DNA of 59,721 bases from a virus: positions 1 to 59,721 of the IMG/VR virus record IMGVR_UViG_3300037459_000161; one strand, given 5' to 3'. Shown here in pieces: positions 30,351 through 40,564 of this stretch; position 1 is the stretch's first letter, and every line of letters begins with the position of its first letter. Under the pieces are notes generated by a model. That model saw only the letters and a list, made by a program, of their open reading frames with translations. It was not told the DNA's origin and ran no database searches. The position numbers and the translations under genes were made by a program.

Positions 30351-33193
30351 TTCATCTAGCTCTTAGAACTGAATTTAGTTTTAAGAGTTGTTATGGATTT
30401 CTTGATAAACTAACAGAGTTTGCCGACGAAAATTCTGCTTTAGGAATTGCCGATAATAACAGTACGTTCGGCCATATTAAACATCATAAGAATTGCAGAG
30501 AAAAAGGAATCAAACCTATTCTCGGCGTTCGATTAATGGTATGCAATGAATTCATTGAGAAAAAGAAAACTTGGGGACCAATTTACATTTTTATTGCTAG
30601 AAATAGCATCGGGCTTTCTGAGTTGTATGGTTTGGTTACTAAAGCTTATAGCCAATTTTATTACCACCCACGAATCTGTCAAGAGGATCTTAAAAAAGTT
30701 TCGTCTAATATAATTGTTATTGCAAACACATTCAACACATCAAATAGAGTTGATTTTGTTGGTATAGACCAAACAACACCAGATGTTATTGCAACCTGGG
30801 AAGGAATTAGAAAAGTTGCAATCTGTTTAAACTGGTATCCAAAATTCGACGATAGAGGCGTTTACGAATTATTTGTTGGCGACAAATTAATGGAAGCGCA
30901 AACTTACCCACAATTCATCATGAATGAAAGACAATGGATTCATAATTGTGGTGTTGGTAATAAAACATTAATCGCAATTTCTAACACTGAATTAATTGCT
31001 AGTATGTGTGAAAATTATGATTTGCCACAAGCAACGTTAATCAAATACACTGGCAAAGTAAACAGTCTAAGAGAGCTTTGCTACATCGGCGCGCGTGAAA
31101 GGGGAATGAGTTTAAACGGTGCTTATAAAGGAAGATTAGATAGAGAATTAAGCATAATCAACTCGAAAGGGTTTGCAGATTATTTTCTAGTTGTTTCTCA
31201 AATGGTTTCAGAAGCAAAAAAGAAAATGCTAGTTGGTCCGTCTCGCGGATCTTCAGCAGGCTCTTTAGTTTGTTATCTAATCGGAATCACAGAAGTAGAT
31301 CCAATCAAGTTTGATTTATTGTTTGAACGTTTTGTTGATTTAAATCGTTCTGATTTACCAGATATCGACGTAGATTTTCCAGACACAAAAAGAAAGAAAG
31401 TCATTGACGAACTTATAAAACAATATGGTGAAGATCATGTTTCACACATTGCAACTGTATCAACAAAGAAACCTAGATCAGCAATTGCAGATTTTGCTTC
31501 TGGTTTAGGAATTGCACAGTATGAAACAGAAGAAGTTAAAGATGCTGTTTTGACTGGCTTTGCTGGTGATATTCGAGAAAACAGACGGATAGAAGATACT
31601 TTTGAAACGACAATTGTAGGACGAGAGTTTTTAGAAAAGTATCCTGAAATGGAACTTGTTACACGCATTGAAGGCCATTCAAGTCACGCAGGGGTACACG
31701 CAGCGGGAGTAATTGTGTGTAATGAACCTGTATCTACCTATGGTTCAATTAATGCGCGTGTAGGCGCGTTACAGATGGATCATAAAGACACAGCAAATGT
31801 TGGTCTGTTAAAAATAGATTGCTTAGGATTAAAAACTCTTTCTATTCTTGAAGAAGTTGCAACACAAATCAAGATGCCATTTAAAGATTTTTATTCGTTA
31901 CCTCTCAACGATAAAAAAACATTAGACATTTTCAATGCAATGCGTCTATCTGGAATTTTCCAATTTCAAGGACCAGCATTACAATTTATTACTAGAAAAA
32001 TGGGAGTTAGATCTTTTGATGATATTTGTGCAATTACTGCTTTAGGTCGTCCTGGTCCAATGAAAAGTGGTGGCACAAATTTATTTATTGACAGAGTAAC
32101 TGGAGCAAAAACAGTTGAATATTTGTCAGATCATCCTGCTATTAAAAAATATACTGAAGCAACATTTGGTGTAATTGTTTATCAAGAGCAATTAATGCAA
32201 ATTGCGCGCGAATACGCAGGAATGAGTTGGGAAAAAGTTAGTGAACTTAGACGTGCAATTAGTAAATCAAAAGGCGAAGAATTTCTTGCAGTTTTCAAAG
32301 AAGAATTTATCGACGGTGCAGTAAATAATGGTGCTGAATTACAAGAAGCAAATCATATTTGGGAAAACATAGTTACTTTTGGTGCATACGGATTTAACAA
32401 AAGTCATGCTTATGGATATGGTTTGATTTCTTATTGGACAGCCTATTGTAAAGCGCATTATCCAATGGAATTTGCAGTTGCAAACTTAAATCATGCTACC
32501 AAGGAGCAATCACTTAGACTTTTAAGAGATATGGTCAAGTTTGACAATATCGAATATACTGCTTTTGATCCAGATGAATCACTTGAAAATTGGTCTGTAG
32601 TTGATGGTAAACTTTTAGGTGGTTTATGCAGCTTGAAAGGCATTGCACACAAAAAAGCAAAAGACATTTTAGATTGTCGAGCAGGAAGAAAGAAATATAC
32701 AACTTCGATATTTAAAACTCTAGCTAATCCTGAAAGTGTTTTTCAAATTCTATTTCCTTGTTATCATTGGTGGGGTTGTTTTTTTAATGAACCAAATTCA
32801 TTTGGTTTAGAAAATGCTCCTGTAGAAATTCAAGATGTTAATGGATTAGGTCAATTTTTATTCATTGGAAAAATGACAGAACGAACTTTAAGAGATATGA
32901 ATGATGTTCAATCTATTGCTAAACGTGGTGGACAAATTGTATCAGAAAATAGTTTATTCCTAAGAATGAAAGTTGAAGATGATACTGATATAATCCCAAT
33001 CATAATTAACAGATTCAAATTCGAGAATATAGGTAGAGAAATTCTTGAAACAGGCAAAGTTGGGCATGATTGGTATTTGATTAAAGGTGAAATTATAAGT
33101 GATTGGAGATGTGTTTACGTCGAGGAAATTCTTAACTTGAATGTATGGGCAAAACCAGAAGAGTTTGGTCCAGATTACGAACCCCGAGCATAG
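30347..33193 (+). CDS. dnaE: DNA polymerase III alpha-like (DnaE family)
   Basis: 948 aa, TTG start overlapping the exonuclease stop. PHP-like N-terminus (HLALRTEFSFKSC) lacks the usual metal-binding HxH. The family C palm is intact: GPSRGSSAGSLV, PDIDVDFPD with two catalytic Asp, later GIFQFQG and ALGRPGPM. Shorter than the roughly 1160-aa host enzyme because the C-terminal clamp/tau-binding part is reduced. Phages encoding their own family C polymerase are uncommon. Confidence 0.9.
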   Translation: MIHLALRTEFSFKSCYGFLDKLTEFADENSALGIADNNSTFGHIKHHKNCREKGIKPILGVRLMVCNEFIEKKKTWGPIYIFIARNSIGLSELYGLVTKAYSQFYYHPRICQEDLKKVSSNIIVIANTFNTSNRVDFVGIDQTTPDVIATWEGIRKVAICLNWYPKFDDRGVYELFVGDKLMEAQTYPQFIMNERQWIHNCGVGNKTLIAISNTELIASMCENYDLPQATLIKYTGKVNSLRELCYIGARERGMSLNGAYKGRLDRELSIINSKGFADYFLVVSQMVSEAKKKMLVGPSRGSSAGSLVCYLIGITEVDPIKFDLLFERFVDLNRSDLPDIDVDFPDTKRKKVIDELIKQYGEDHVSHIATVSTKKPRSAIADFASGLGIAQYETEEVKDAVLTGFAGDIRENRRIEDTFETTIVGREFLEKYPEMELVTRIEGHSSHAGVHAAGVIVCNEPVSTYGSINARVGALQMDHKDTANVGLLKIDCLGLKTLSILEEVATQIKMPFKDFYSLPLNDKKTLDIFNAMRLSGIFQFQGPALQFITRKMGVRSFDDICAITALGRPGPMKSGGTNLFIDRVTGAKTVEYLSDHPAIKKYTEATFGVIVYQEQLMQIAREYAGMSWEKVSELRRAISKSKGEEFLAVFKEEFIDGAVNNGAELQEANHIWENIVTFGAYGFNKSHAYGYGLISYWTAYCKAHYPMEFAVANLNHATKEQSLRLLRDMVKFDNIEYTAFDPDESLENWSVVDGKLLGGLCSLKGIAHKKAKDILDCRAGRKKYTTSIFKTLANPESVFQILFPCYHWWGCFFNEPNSFGLENAPVEIQDVNGLGQFLFIGKMTERTLRDMNDVQSIAKRGGQIVSENSLFLRMKVEDDTDIIPIIINRFKFENIGREILETGKVGHDWYLIKGEIISDWRCVYVEEILNLNVWAKPEEFGPDYEPRA

Positions 33194-33253
33194 TTGCCCG
33201 TCTCAACTACACTCGGGGCGACTACATACACGCCCCTCAGTATGTATGCAGTC
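33182..33253. terminator. convergent hairpin pair between polymerase and lysis genes
   Basis: Hairpin 1: CCCCGAG-CA-TAGTTG loop CAACTA-CA-CTCGGGG (33182-33218), overlapping the polymerase stop codon. Hairpin 2: GACT/AGTC and ACATAC/GTATGT (33220-33253). No classic T-run, so termination strength is uncertain. Confidence 0.5.
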
Positions 33254-33259
33254 TAAAAA

Positions 33260-33691
33260 TTAATTCCTATCTGATTTTGCCCATGCTTGTTTAAACGTCT
33301 CACCTTGACGATCAATAATATGTCCTTTATCCCAAGAAATTGGAATTGCTAAATCACATGCAATTGCAATCTTTTTCAAACGTTCCCAAGGCCAATTTTC
33401 ATCCCAATTACTACGTCCAGGAAATCTTATTTGGCGTTTAAATGCAACATCAATTGCGCGTGCGCATGGATTTCCATTTTCTCTAATATTATGCCAACCT
33501 TCCTTGATTTTTGTTACAGGATCTCTATTAAGTTGTACTGTTCTACCTATCGCATACAACTTCAATTGCTTTGCAAGTGAATCATAAGTTCTAACGATGA
33601 AAAGAGGATAACCAAATTGCGCCATTGCAACTTCAACAACTTCATATCTAAATTTTGTTGCAAAATTTAAATCTTCTTTTCTTTTACTCAT
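33260..33691 (-). CDS. endolysin, M15 peptidase-like
   Basis: 143 aa. WHNIRENGNPCARAIDVAF (metal His and Asp) and SWDKGHIID (second His) match the L-Ala-D-Glu/VanY-type peptidoglycan peptidases used as phage endolysins. No signal peptide, so release depends on a holin. Last gene of the leftward late cluster next to a membrane protein. Confidence 0.8.
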   Translation of the reverse strand: MSKRKEDLNFATKFRYEVVEVAMAQFGYPLFIVRTYDSLAKQLKLYAIGRTVQLNRDPVTKIKEGWHNIRENGNPCARAIDVAFKRQIRFPGRSNWDENWPWERLKKIAIACDLAIPISWDKGHIIDRQGETFKQAWAKSDRN

Positions 33692-34041
33692 TCAACATGC
33701 TCCAATTTTGAATCTTCTACATCAGGACGCTTAATGTGTTCAGTTACTCCTGCTGCTTTTAATAATGCATTTAATTTATCTTGTGTCCAACTAGAATCAG
33801 CCTTCAATCCTCTTACTTGTTCATCCAATACAACTTGATTTCTTGCAGATATTACTTGTGCTTTCTTAATGATTGCTATCTCTTCATCATTAGCAGATAC
33901 AGTAGCAGCTAACAAAGGTATTCCAATAATTGCACCAAGAAATGATGCAATACCTAAAGCTAGAACAGTTTGTACAATCCAACCTAAATCAATTTTCTGT
34001 GTACCATCTCCATTATCTTGAATACAAGGCTTCCTAGACAT
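33688..34041 (-). CDS. membrane protein, holin or spanin candidate
   Basis: 117 aa with one long hydrophobic segment (VQTVLALGIASFLGAIIGIPLLAAT) and a helical soluble C-terminus. Directly upstream of the endolysin with a 4-nt overlap, so a lysis role is likely; holin versus inner-membrane spanin cannot be decided. Confidence 0.5.
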   Translation of the reverse strand: MSRKPCIQDNGDGTQKIDLGWIVQTVLALGIASFLGAIIGIPLLAATVSANDEEIAIIKKAQVISARNQVVLDEQVRGLKADSSWTQDKLNALLKAAGVTEHIKRPDVEDSKLEHVE

Positions 34042-34052
34042 TTTATTAATCC

Positions 34053-34502
34053 TTAACTAGAAGATCCATTTGATAAAAAGAATTTATCTGCAACAACATC
34101 AAAACGCATATATGCGTCGCGCGCAGTTGATAAAACATCAGCACTTAAAGTACTGCCAGCTTCATCAACTATAGTTTTATCACCTAAAGTATTTACATTT
34201 ACAACAGAAGCTCCAGTATTATTATTATTTGGACGCATTCTAACAATCATACCTTCCTTATAAGCAGTTGGGCCTTGAATTCCTGATACTGGTACAGCGT
34301 CGTAATCATCTGCTGATCCTGAGCATACATAAAATGTACTACAAGCAGCATACATATTAATTGCTTCGCCCAACTGATCTAAATTACCAGATGTTAGAGC
34401 TTCGCCAAAAGCAACCATTACATTTTGAATTTCTTGCGGAAGTTGATTCCATTCTGCTGCTGTAATCAAACTACCAGTTGATTTTCCAGTTAAATCTTCC
34501 AT
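34053..34502 (-). CDS. short tail-fibre-like protein, duplicate
   Basis: 149 aa, homologous over its whole length to the N-terminal 150 residues of the next protein (shared AAEWNQLPQE, NLDQLGEAI, GMIVR.RPN.NNT). Probably the attachment module of a tail fibre without the distal part, either a second structural component or a truncated copy. Confidence 0.6.
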   Translation of the reverse strand: MEDLTGKSTGSLITAAEWNQLPQEIQNVMVAFGEALTSGNLDQLGEAINMYAACSTFYVCSGSADDYDAVPVSGIQGPTAYKEGMIVRMRPNNNNTGASVVNVNTLGDKTIVDEAGSTLSADVLSTARDAYMRFDVVADKFFLSNGSSS

Positions 34503-35761
34503 TACGGCCCCTTTGGTGCGAAAGGATCAAACCACCCTGTTATTGCAACATCTAACGCTGTCCAATCAGTATTAAAATTTGAATAATAAAATGATTGTAC
34601 CCCAGGATTAAGTACTGGCAAAATTCCATTTGTATGAACTTCTGATGCAACATCATTATCATCAGCTATTAGCATGAATTGCATGTCATTAGTTCTTACA
34701 TTATTAAACCAATTAAAAGGGGTTTGTATAATATCAAGATTATCTTTTGCAGAAAAACCAACAACTGTAGTTACTCCTATTACACCCTTCCCATATACAG
34801 CTAAAGATATTTTAGTTGCAACTTCAGGAACTTTTGTTGTTACAAGTATTAAACCTGTATCTGCTGCTGTATCAATATCATGATGTAAAACATCTTCACG
34901 ATCATTTATTACATGACACCACCCATCTCCAGGCCAATAATATTCGTGTAAAAATTTATCAGATTTTAGTACATATGAACCTACACATTTCCAAGTAGTA
35001 TTTGTAGGATGATATCCAATTTTATTTCCACCATCATTAGGAGCCCAAATAATAGGACCAGTAACTGATACGTGTTTTGTTAAAACACTAGAAACATTTT
35101 CAAGATACATATAATATGGAGTATTTGCAACTGTTACACCAGTATCTAAATCAACACTTATATCAAAATCTATTGCTGCACTTTGTTTTAAAACTATTCC
35201 ATCAATATTAACTACAATATTTCCACCAATACCGGCAGAAAGTCTAATTTTATTAGCACCAGTTTCAATTAAACTTCCAATATACAAATTTGGACTACTT
35301 AAATTATCTATTGCACCAGAAGATGCTTGCGACAGTCTAAATTTTCCAAGTGAAGTATCATAACGCATTAAAGAGTCACGAGTTATATCTAAATCATCAG
35401 CAACTAAAACATCACCATTATCTCTAACAATAGTTTTTATACCCTTACCATTTACATTAATAGTTGATCCAGAAGTGTTATTTATATTTGGGCGTACACG
35501 AACAATCATTCCATCTTTATAATTTGTTGGCCCCTGCACTCCTGTAATTATGGTTGCTATATATGCATTTACTGGTCCAGTACAGGTATAAAATTGACTA
35601 ACTGCTGAATATAAAGCTATAGCTTCGCCAAGCTGATCCAAATTACCAGCAGATAAAACTTCACCAAATGTAGTAATAACATTTTGAACTTCTTGTGGTA
35701 ATTGATTCCATTCAGCAGCAGATAATGTACCACCGGGAGATTTTCCAGTTAGTAATTGCAT
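34502..35761 (-). CDS. tail fibre protein
   Basis: 419 aa, beta-rich. The conserved N-terminal attachment-like module is followed by a distal domain without recognised receptor-binding motif. Position after Mu gp48-like protein fits a tail fibre. Overlaps the short duplicate by one base. Confidence 0.65.
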   Translation of the reverse strand: MQLLTGKSPGGTLSAAEWNQLPQEVQNVITTFGEVLSAGNLDQLGEAIALYSAVSQFYTCTGPVNAYIATIITGVQGPTNYKDGMIVRVRPNINNTSGSTINVNGKGIKTIVRDNGDVLVADDLDITRDSLMRYDTSLGKFRLSQASSGAIDNLSSPNLYIGSLIETGANKIRLSAGIGGNIVVNIDGIVLKQSAAIDFDISVDLDTGVTVANTPYYMYLENVSSVLTKHVSVTGPIIWAPNDGGNKIGYHPTNTTWKCVGSYVLKSDKFLHEYYWPGDGWCHVINDREDVLHHDIDTAADTGLILVTTKVPEVATKISLAVYGKGVIGVTTVVGFSAKDNLDIIQTPFNWFNNVRTNDMQFMLIADDNDVASEVHTNGILPVLNPGVQSFYYSNFNTDWTALDVAITGWFDPFAPKGP

Positions 35762-35773
35762 TTTTTCTCCTAG

Positions 35774-36382
35774 TTAAATTGGATCTTCAAAAACTACATC
35801 AACATTCGCTGGCTTTACTTTATCAAATATACAAAGAACAATTCCTAATGTTTTTGTTCCAAATGTTAATGGAAATGTATATATAAAAGTTTCACCTATA
35901 ATTGTTAATGGCCTAACAATTATTGTAAATCTTGCAATTTTTTCGGTTGCATATATTTTAATTGGTAATTCATATGGAAATGTTCCATGTACAGCGCCAC
36001 TTTCAACAGTTACAACTAAACCAAATTTAGCTGCTAATGTAATAAAATCAGAATCAGTTTGAATACCTAATGAAGCTAATTTAACAACAATAGCTAATCT
36101 TCTTTCTATATCAGTTCCACTCCCATCAAAACAACTATCTGGTATCCCAACTGCTTTTTCCCACTCATCTATAAAGTGTTCTGTTTCATCTGGTACAATA
36201 TCAATTCTAAATTTTGAAATTAAAAAATCTGCTTGTAACAATTCATTTGCAAAAGCAAGAAGTAAATTCCTTATATTTGTTCCAGTAACTTTTGCAGCAC
36301 CAAATACTGAACCACCGGGTAAATAATTTGCAATTGTTAATGCTTGTTGCGATTTAGTTAAGACAACAGGTATTTTAATCAT
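35774..36382 (-). CDS. baseplate/tail protein, Mu gp48-like (DUF2313)
   Basis: 202 aa. Segment LLLAFANELLQAD, TEHFIDEWEKAVGIPDSCF and the YmfQ-like layout match the Mu gp48 family, which connects the baseplate with fibres. Follows gp47-like protein with an ATGA overlap. Confidence 0.7.
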   Translation of the reverse strand: MIKIPVVLTKSQQALTIANYLPGGSVFGAAKVTGTNIRNLLLAFANELLQADFLISKFRIDIVPDETEHFIDEWEKAVGIPDSCFDGSGTDIERRLAIVVKLASLGIQTDSDFITLAAKFGLVVTVESGAVHGTFPYELPIKIYATEKIARFTIIVRPLTIIGETFIYTFPLTFGTKTLGIVLCIFDKVKPANVDVVFEDPI

Positions 36383-37698
36383 GTGTAAGTTATATTCCCA
36401 AGTTTACCAATCTCTGCTGCAAGAATTGTTATATCTCCAGACGGAGAACTAAGTGTAAAACTATCAATATCAACACCATTAACATCAATTGTATTAAATA
36501 TTCCAGCGTTATAAGCCTCTTTAACAATAGTTATATCAACATCAACTCTTTCAGCATAAAATTGTTTCAAACTAGCAGCAATTGCAGTACGCATAGCTAT
36601 TGAATCTGGAGAAATTGCAGAAAAAACATAATTAGTTATAACTGCATTAGGTGCTAAAACAATTGCATCAAGTGTATCTGTATTTGCTGGCTTAATAGAA
36701 TCAACTGCTTCTTTTACAGTTGCAATTTCAGATACACTAGGGATTGGATCGTCATCATTATCTCTCATAAAATAAATTGTAACTTGACCGACACCAGGAG
36801 TAATTTCTTGTACAAAAACACGAGTAACACCACCAACACCTAAAACAATTGCTTCAATTTCAGCAACATTAAAATGTGCAATTGGATTTTGAATTCTATT
36901 TAAAAGTCTAAATCTTATACTCTCATCTACTTCTATATCTGCTCCATTACCTAATTCACCAAAATCAACACTAACTGTATTATCAACATCAGTTATCGGA
37001 CTTTCTAAATCAAGAATAGTATCAAAAAGTTGATTTTTATTTTTACCAAAATCATCTGAAGCAATTGCAATAGAAACAGAAGTAAATGCTAGTAAAATAG
37101 TTCCTGTTGCTGGTGTTGCTGGAGTACCTGTAACTGTAAATGTTAATTTTTTTGCACTAGTAACTGTGCAAGTTGCGCCTGTAACATTATATTCTGTTTC
37201 AACTGCGCCAGTAACAGTAATCTTGATATTAGATGCAATAAAATGATCGTTATCAGTTGTTAAAGTTGCAATACTCCCTGCTCTAGTAATAGATGCAACA
37301 GTTAAAGATTGTAAAACAATTACTCCATCTTCAATAGCTGAATATCTTTTACCATCACTTGAAACCCATGTTGTTAATGTCTCAGAATCTTTTGAAATTA
37401 AACCACCAGCAATACCAGAAACAGCAACATTACCAGTTGAAATTGTTGCTGCATTTTGTGTAATATTCCAAATTGCTGCCCATTGCTTTAAATTCAAAAC
37501 TGCTGTATCTGGAATTGCTTCTAAAAATGCTTGTTTTAAAGCAAAGTAAAGATCATAAACTCTATTTGCAAAAGCAGTTGCAAAAGCACCTACCCAACTG
37601 TTTTTCAAAAAAGGATTACTATCAGGTAATTCTCTTTGAATATCAACTTTAACTCTTTGAACAACTTCTGTAGAGTTTTCGGCTACATTTAATGCCAT
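36379..37698 (-). CDS. baseplate J-like wedge protein (Mu gp47)
   Basis: 439 aa. N-terminus with RVYDLYFALKQAFLEAIPDT and C-terminal VTRVFVQE are typical of the baseplate J family. An inserted Ig-like domain (SITRAGSIATL ... ATPATGTILL, about residues 135-205) is also present in the 363-aa protein at 46227. Baseplate wedge component. Confidence 0.8.
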   Translation of the reverse strand: MALNVAENSTEVVQRVKVDIQRELPDSNPFLKNSWVGAFATAFANRVYDLYFALKQAFLEAIPDTAVLNLKQWAAIWNITQNAATISTGNVAVSGIAGGLISKDSETLTTWVSSDGKRYSAIEDGVIVLQSLTVASITRAGSIATLTTDNDHFIASNIKITVTGAVETEYNVTGATCTVTSAKKLTFTVTGTPATPATGTILLAFTSVSIAIASDDFGKNKNQLFDTILDLESPITDVDNTVSVDFGELGNGADIEVDESIRFRLLNRIQNPIAHFNVAEIEAIVLGVGGVTRVFVQEITPGVGQVTIYFMRDNDDDPIPSVSEIATVKEAVDSIKPANTDTLDAIVLAPNAVITNYVFSAISPDSIAMRTAIAASLKQFYAERVDVDITIVKEAYNAGIFNTIDVNGVDIDSFTLSSPSGDITILAAEIGKLGNITYT

Positions 37699-38810
37699 TA
37701 CGCTACCGCCCCATTTATTGTTCCAGTTTGGATATACGTTATTGTGTGTCCGTTAAGTTTAATTGCATCACCTTTTACACCACCTAAACCACCACCACCC
37801 CCACCACCACCTTGACCATTTCCAAAAACTGCCCCTCCATCTCCACCAATAGCACCAGACCCACCACCACCACCACCACCACCACCACCACCAGAAATTG
37901 TGTCATAATTTATTAATGATATATCATGATCTAACTCTATTGCGTACCCACCTTTTATTCCATTTGTTGCTGCAATTTCAGAAGTTGGGCCTGAAGAATC
38001 ACCAAAAACACCTAATCCTCCAACTGTTAATGTACCAGGATTTCCATTTTTTTGATTATTAAAAGAAGTTCCACCAGAACCAAATGGAGCACCACCTCCA
38101 CCTCCACCTCCAAAACTTCCACTTGGTTGTTCTCTACCAGAACCACCAGAACCACCAGTGCCAGCTAACAAACCATGATTAACTAATGTTATCGTAGTAT
38201 CAGGATGCCAAGGACCACCAGTGTAAATTGTTCCTTTAGTTTGTGTATCATTATAAATCCATAAAATATCAAGTGGATGAGTTGGTTGATCCAAAAAATT
38301 AAATAAATTTTGCTCACCAACAATTTCAACTTTTGCATAATTTGGTAAATCAGGGCATTTAACTGCTGTATTATTCCAAAGTGTATAATGGCGTGGGTCA
38401 ACTCTTGAATTTGGTCGTCTAACTATCATTTCAAGATCTACACCATCTGCAATACTAGTAACAACTAGATTATCAATTGAAACAGCAAATTTATCATCAA
38501 CCATCCATATCAAAGATTCACGTAATGCATTTTGCAAACCATTTTTTTCTGTTTGTCTAAGTCTTGATTGTTGAAATAACCAAAGATGCGAACCAATTTC
38601 AAAATTTGGTGTCGCTTCATTACCAATCCAACCTCTACGTTGACTAGAATCAGGAATTTGAGATTTAGTTGCTCTTTTTTCAGCAAAAATACTAACTAAA
38701 ATAGCTGTATCAAAGAAATCCTGGGAAAGAAAATCTCCATTTGAATCAAATTGTATATCATACAAACCACTATCAAGTCTGTTTAAACACAAATCAATTT
38801 TTGCTGTCAT
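37698..38810 (-). CDS. baseplate wedge protein (Mu gp46) fused to glycine-rich domain
   Basis: 370 aa. The first about 125 residues match the gp46/T4 gp25-like wedge protein (LDSGLYDIQFDSNGDF, RRGWIGNE). The C-terminal about 170 residues contain poly-Gly runs up to 11 residues in a beta-repeat context, as in polyglycine-helix adhesin tips such as T4-like gp38. The coding CCA/GGT repeat near 37862-37892 may vary in length. The fusion puts a possible receptor-binding module on a baseplate protein. Confidence 0.75.
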   Translation of the reverse strand: MTAKIDLCLNRLDSGLYDIQFDSNGDFLSQDFFDTAILVSIFAEKRATKSQIPDSSQRRGWIGNEATPNFEIGSHLWLFQQSRLRQTEKNGLQNALRESLIWMVDDKFAVSIDNLVVTSIADGVDLEMIVRRPNSRVDPRHYTLWNNTAVKCPDLPNYAKVEIVGEQNLFNFLDQPTHPLDILWIYNDTQTKGTIYTGGPWHPDTTITLVNHGLLAGTGGSGGSGREQPSGSFGGGGGGGAPFGSGGTSFNNQKNGNPGTLTVGGLGVFGDSSGPTSEIAATNGIKGGYAIELDHDISLINYDTISGGGGGGGGGGGSGAIGGDGGAVFGNGQGGGGGGGGLGGVKGDAIKLNGHTITYIQTGTINGAVA

Positions 38811-38819
38811 TATCTAGCC

Positions 38820-39398
38820 TCACGTTGGCACACTAGTTTCAACTTGAGTATCAGCATTAGAGTCTGCACCTTGCGCGTGCGTGTGTAGATTCAGACTCTT
38901 ACCAGTTCCACTAACAACGTCTGCTGCTCCTGTTATTTTTCCTGTAAGATCTATAACAGTTCCATTTATATCTGTGATTCCAACTAAATTTATGTTTACA
39001 GCGGTAATATCAACATTTGCTTTTGCATTAACAGATACATCTTTTTGTGAATCAACAGCAATTGTTCCATCCTCTTTCCAATGAACAAAACTTTTTGTTA
39101 AAGGATTAAAAACCAATACCTCACCTTCTTTTAACGGTGTTGGTAGCAAAGAATCAAGTCTTTCTTCTGGGCTACCAGGAATAAAAACCCTACTTTCTGG
39201 ATTTCCACCAACTACAAACATTAATCCTAAAGCTGATTTTCCTGGGTTAGCATGAAAACCCCAAGGATACCAAGCAACACCATCTGCTGTTTTACCAAAA
39301 TAACTAATTTGGTGAATAGGATATTTTTTATCATCGTCACTTAAAGAAGTTAGAACACAATATCTAACTACATTTTTTATCATTTGAATAATATTCAT
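38820..39398 (-). CDS. baseplate spike protein (Mu gp45-like)
   Basis: 192 aa. OB-like N-terminus (GFHANPGKSALGLMF) followed by a repetitive beta-helix with D-V-N repeats (DVSVNAKANVDITAVNINL), the layout of gpV/gp45 membrane-piercing spikes. C-terminal LNLHTHAQG motif is typical for the His-rich metal tip. Confidence 0.75.
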   Translation of the reverse strand: MNIIQMIKNVVRYCVLTSLSDDDKKYPIHQISYFGKTADGVAWYPWGFHANPGKSALGLMFVVGGNPESRVFIPGSPEERLDSLLPTPLKEGEVLVFNPLTKSFVHWKEDGTIAVDSQKDVSVNAKANVDITAVNINLVGITDINGTVIDLTGKITGAADVVSGTGKSLNLHTHAQGADSNADTQVETSVPT

Positions 39399-40564
39399 AT
39401 TACAACATCTGTTTCTACAGTTTGAATACCTAAAACATTTTGAATATCTTTATCACGCTCTGTTTTTGGTTCTGCTTCTACGGTTAAACCTGCTCCAATT
39501 ACATCAGTTAAAATTGCATCTTTAGATAATTCAAGTGTGTAAGAATTTTTATTTATAAATGACAAAACAGTTGATCTACCACCTTCGATATCTAAAACAA
39601 ATTCAACAGCATTAATCAACATTCTTGAATCTATACCTGCATAATCACTATGTACACGAACTATTGTATTTGTTTTCCATATAGCGCCTGTTTGATTTCT
39701 ATATCCCTGTACTGTTGCACTGTAAACATTTCCTCTAGCATTTCTTATATTTTGTTCCCAAATAGCACGATCTCTTAAAGATGAACCAGTATTTTCAGCG
39801 ACTAAAGCTAATTGTCTACCTTTTCTAATTTCATTATCTAAAATTGAAACACTTTGGTGTACCAACTCTTCATTTTTTATATCACCAGCATTAATTATAG
39901 TATTTGGATTTTGTTGAGTTGATATTCTATATACATTATATCTTCCTGTTGAATCATAACTATATGAATAAGACTTTACATTATTTAAACCATTAATATC
40001 TCCAACTCTATGACGTATTGAAGCATCAATTTCATTACCAGAAGATCTAGTTATAACTAAATTACCAAGAGAATTACTAGAAAGTAAAACTTGTTTTTTT
40101 CTAGCTAAACTTTCTATAAAATTCCAAACAGTTTCTCCATCTTCACCAGATTCTAAATCATCAACTTTTTTAAAAGGAGTTGGAGTAAATTCCTCTATAA
40201 CTTCAATTGAACTACCAATATTTATCAAAGCTTTTTCAATTATTATTTTTAATGTAGTTGATGTTGTTACTTCTATTCCTTTTGATAATTTTGAATCTAA
40301 AATATCACCAGTTCTATCTCTACCAGTTAACTCAATATTGTGTGAAGTTGAATCACCATCTACATCTACAACTTCAATAAAGCCTGTCAATACAATTTCA
40401 CCATCAACTTCAACTTGACAATCTTCTCCACCCTTAAATGGAAGTGGTATCCCAGGTTTCTTTACAGCATTAAACGAAAAAGTGTCACTTAGAGCATCTA
40501 ATCTATTAGAAACACTTGCTGTTGACCATCCTCGATACCTTTTATTGTTTACAATGATTTTCAT
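39395..40564 (-). CDS. baseplate hub protein (Mu gpP-like)
   Basis: 389 aa. N-terminal PFKGGEDCQVEVDGEIVLTGFIE and the central insert match late control gene D/gpP hub proteins forming the trimeric hub that carries the spike. ATGA coupling with both neighbours. Confidence 0.75.
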   Translation of the reverse strand: MKIIVNNKRYRGWSTASVSNRLDALSDTFSFNAVKKPGIPLPFKGGEDCQVEVDGEIVLTGFIEVVDVDGDSTSHNIELTGRDRTGDILDSKLSKGIEVTTSTTLKIIIEKALINIGSSIEVIEEFTPTPFKKVDDLESGEDGETVWNFIESLARKKQVLLSSNSLGNLVITRSSGNEIDASIRHRVGDINGLNNVKSYSYSYDSTGRYNVYRISTQQNPNTIINAGDIKNEELVHQSVSILDNEIRKGRQLALVAENTGSSLRDRAIWEQNIRNARGNVYSATVQGYRNQTGAIWKTNTIVRVHSDYAGIDSRMLINAVEFVLDIEGGRSTVLSFINKNSYTLELSKDAILTDVIGAGLTVEAEPKTERDKDIQNVLGIQTVETDVVI

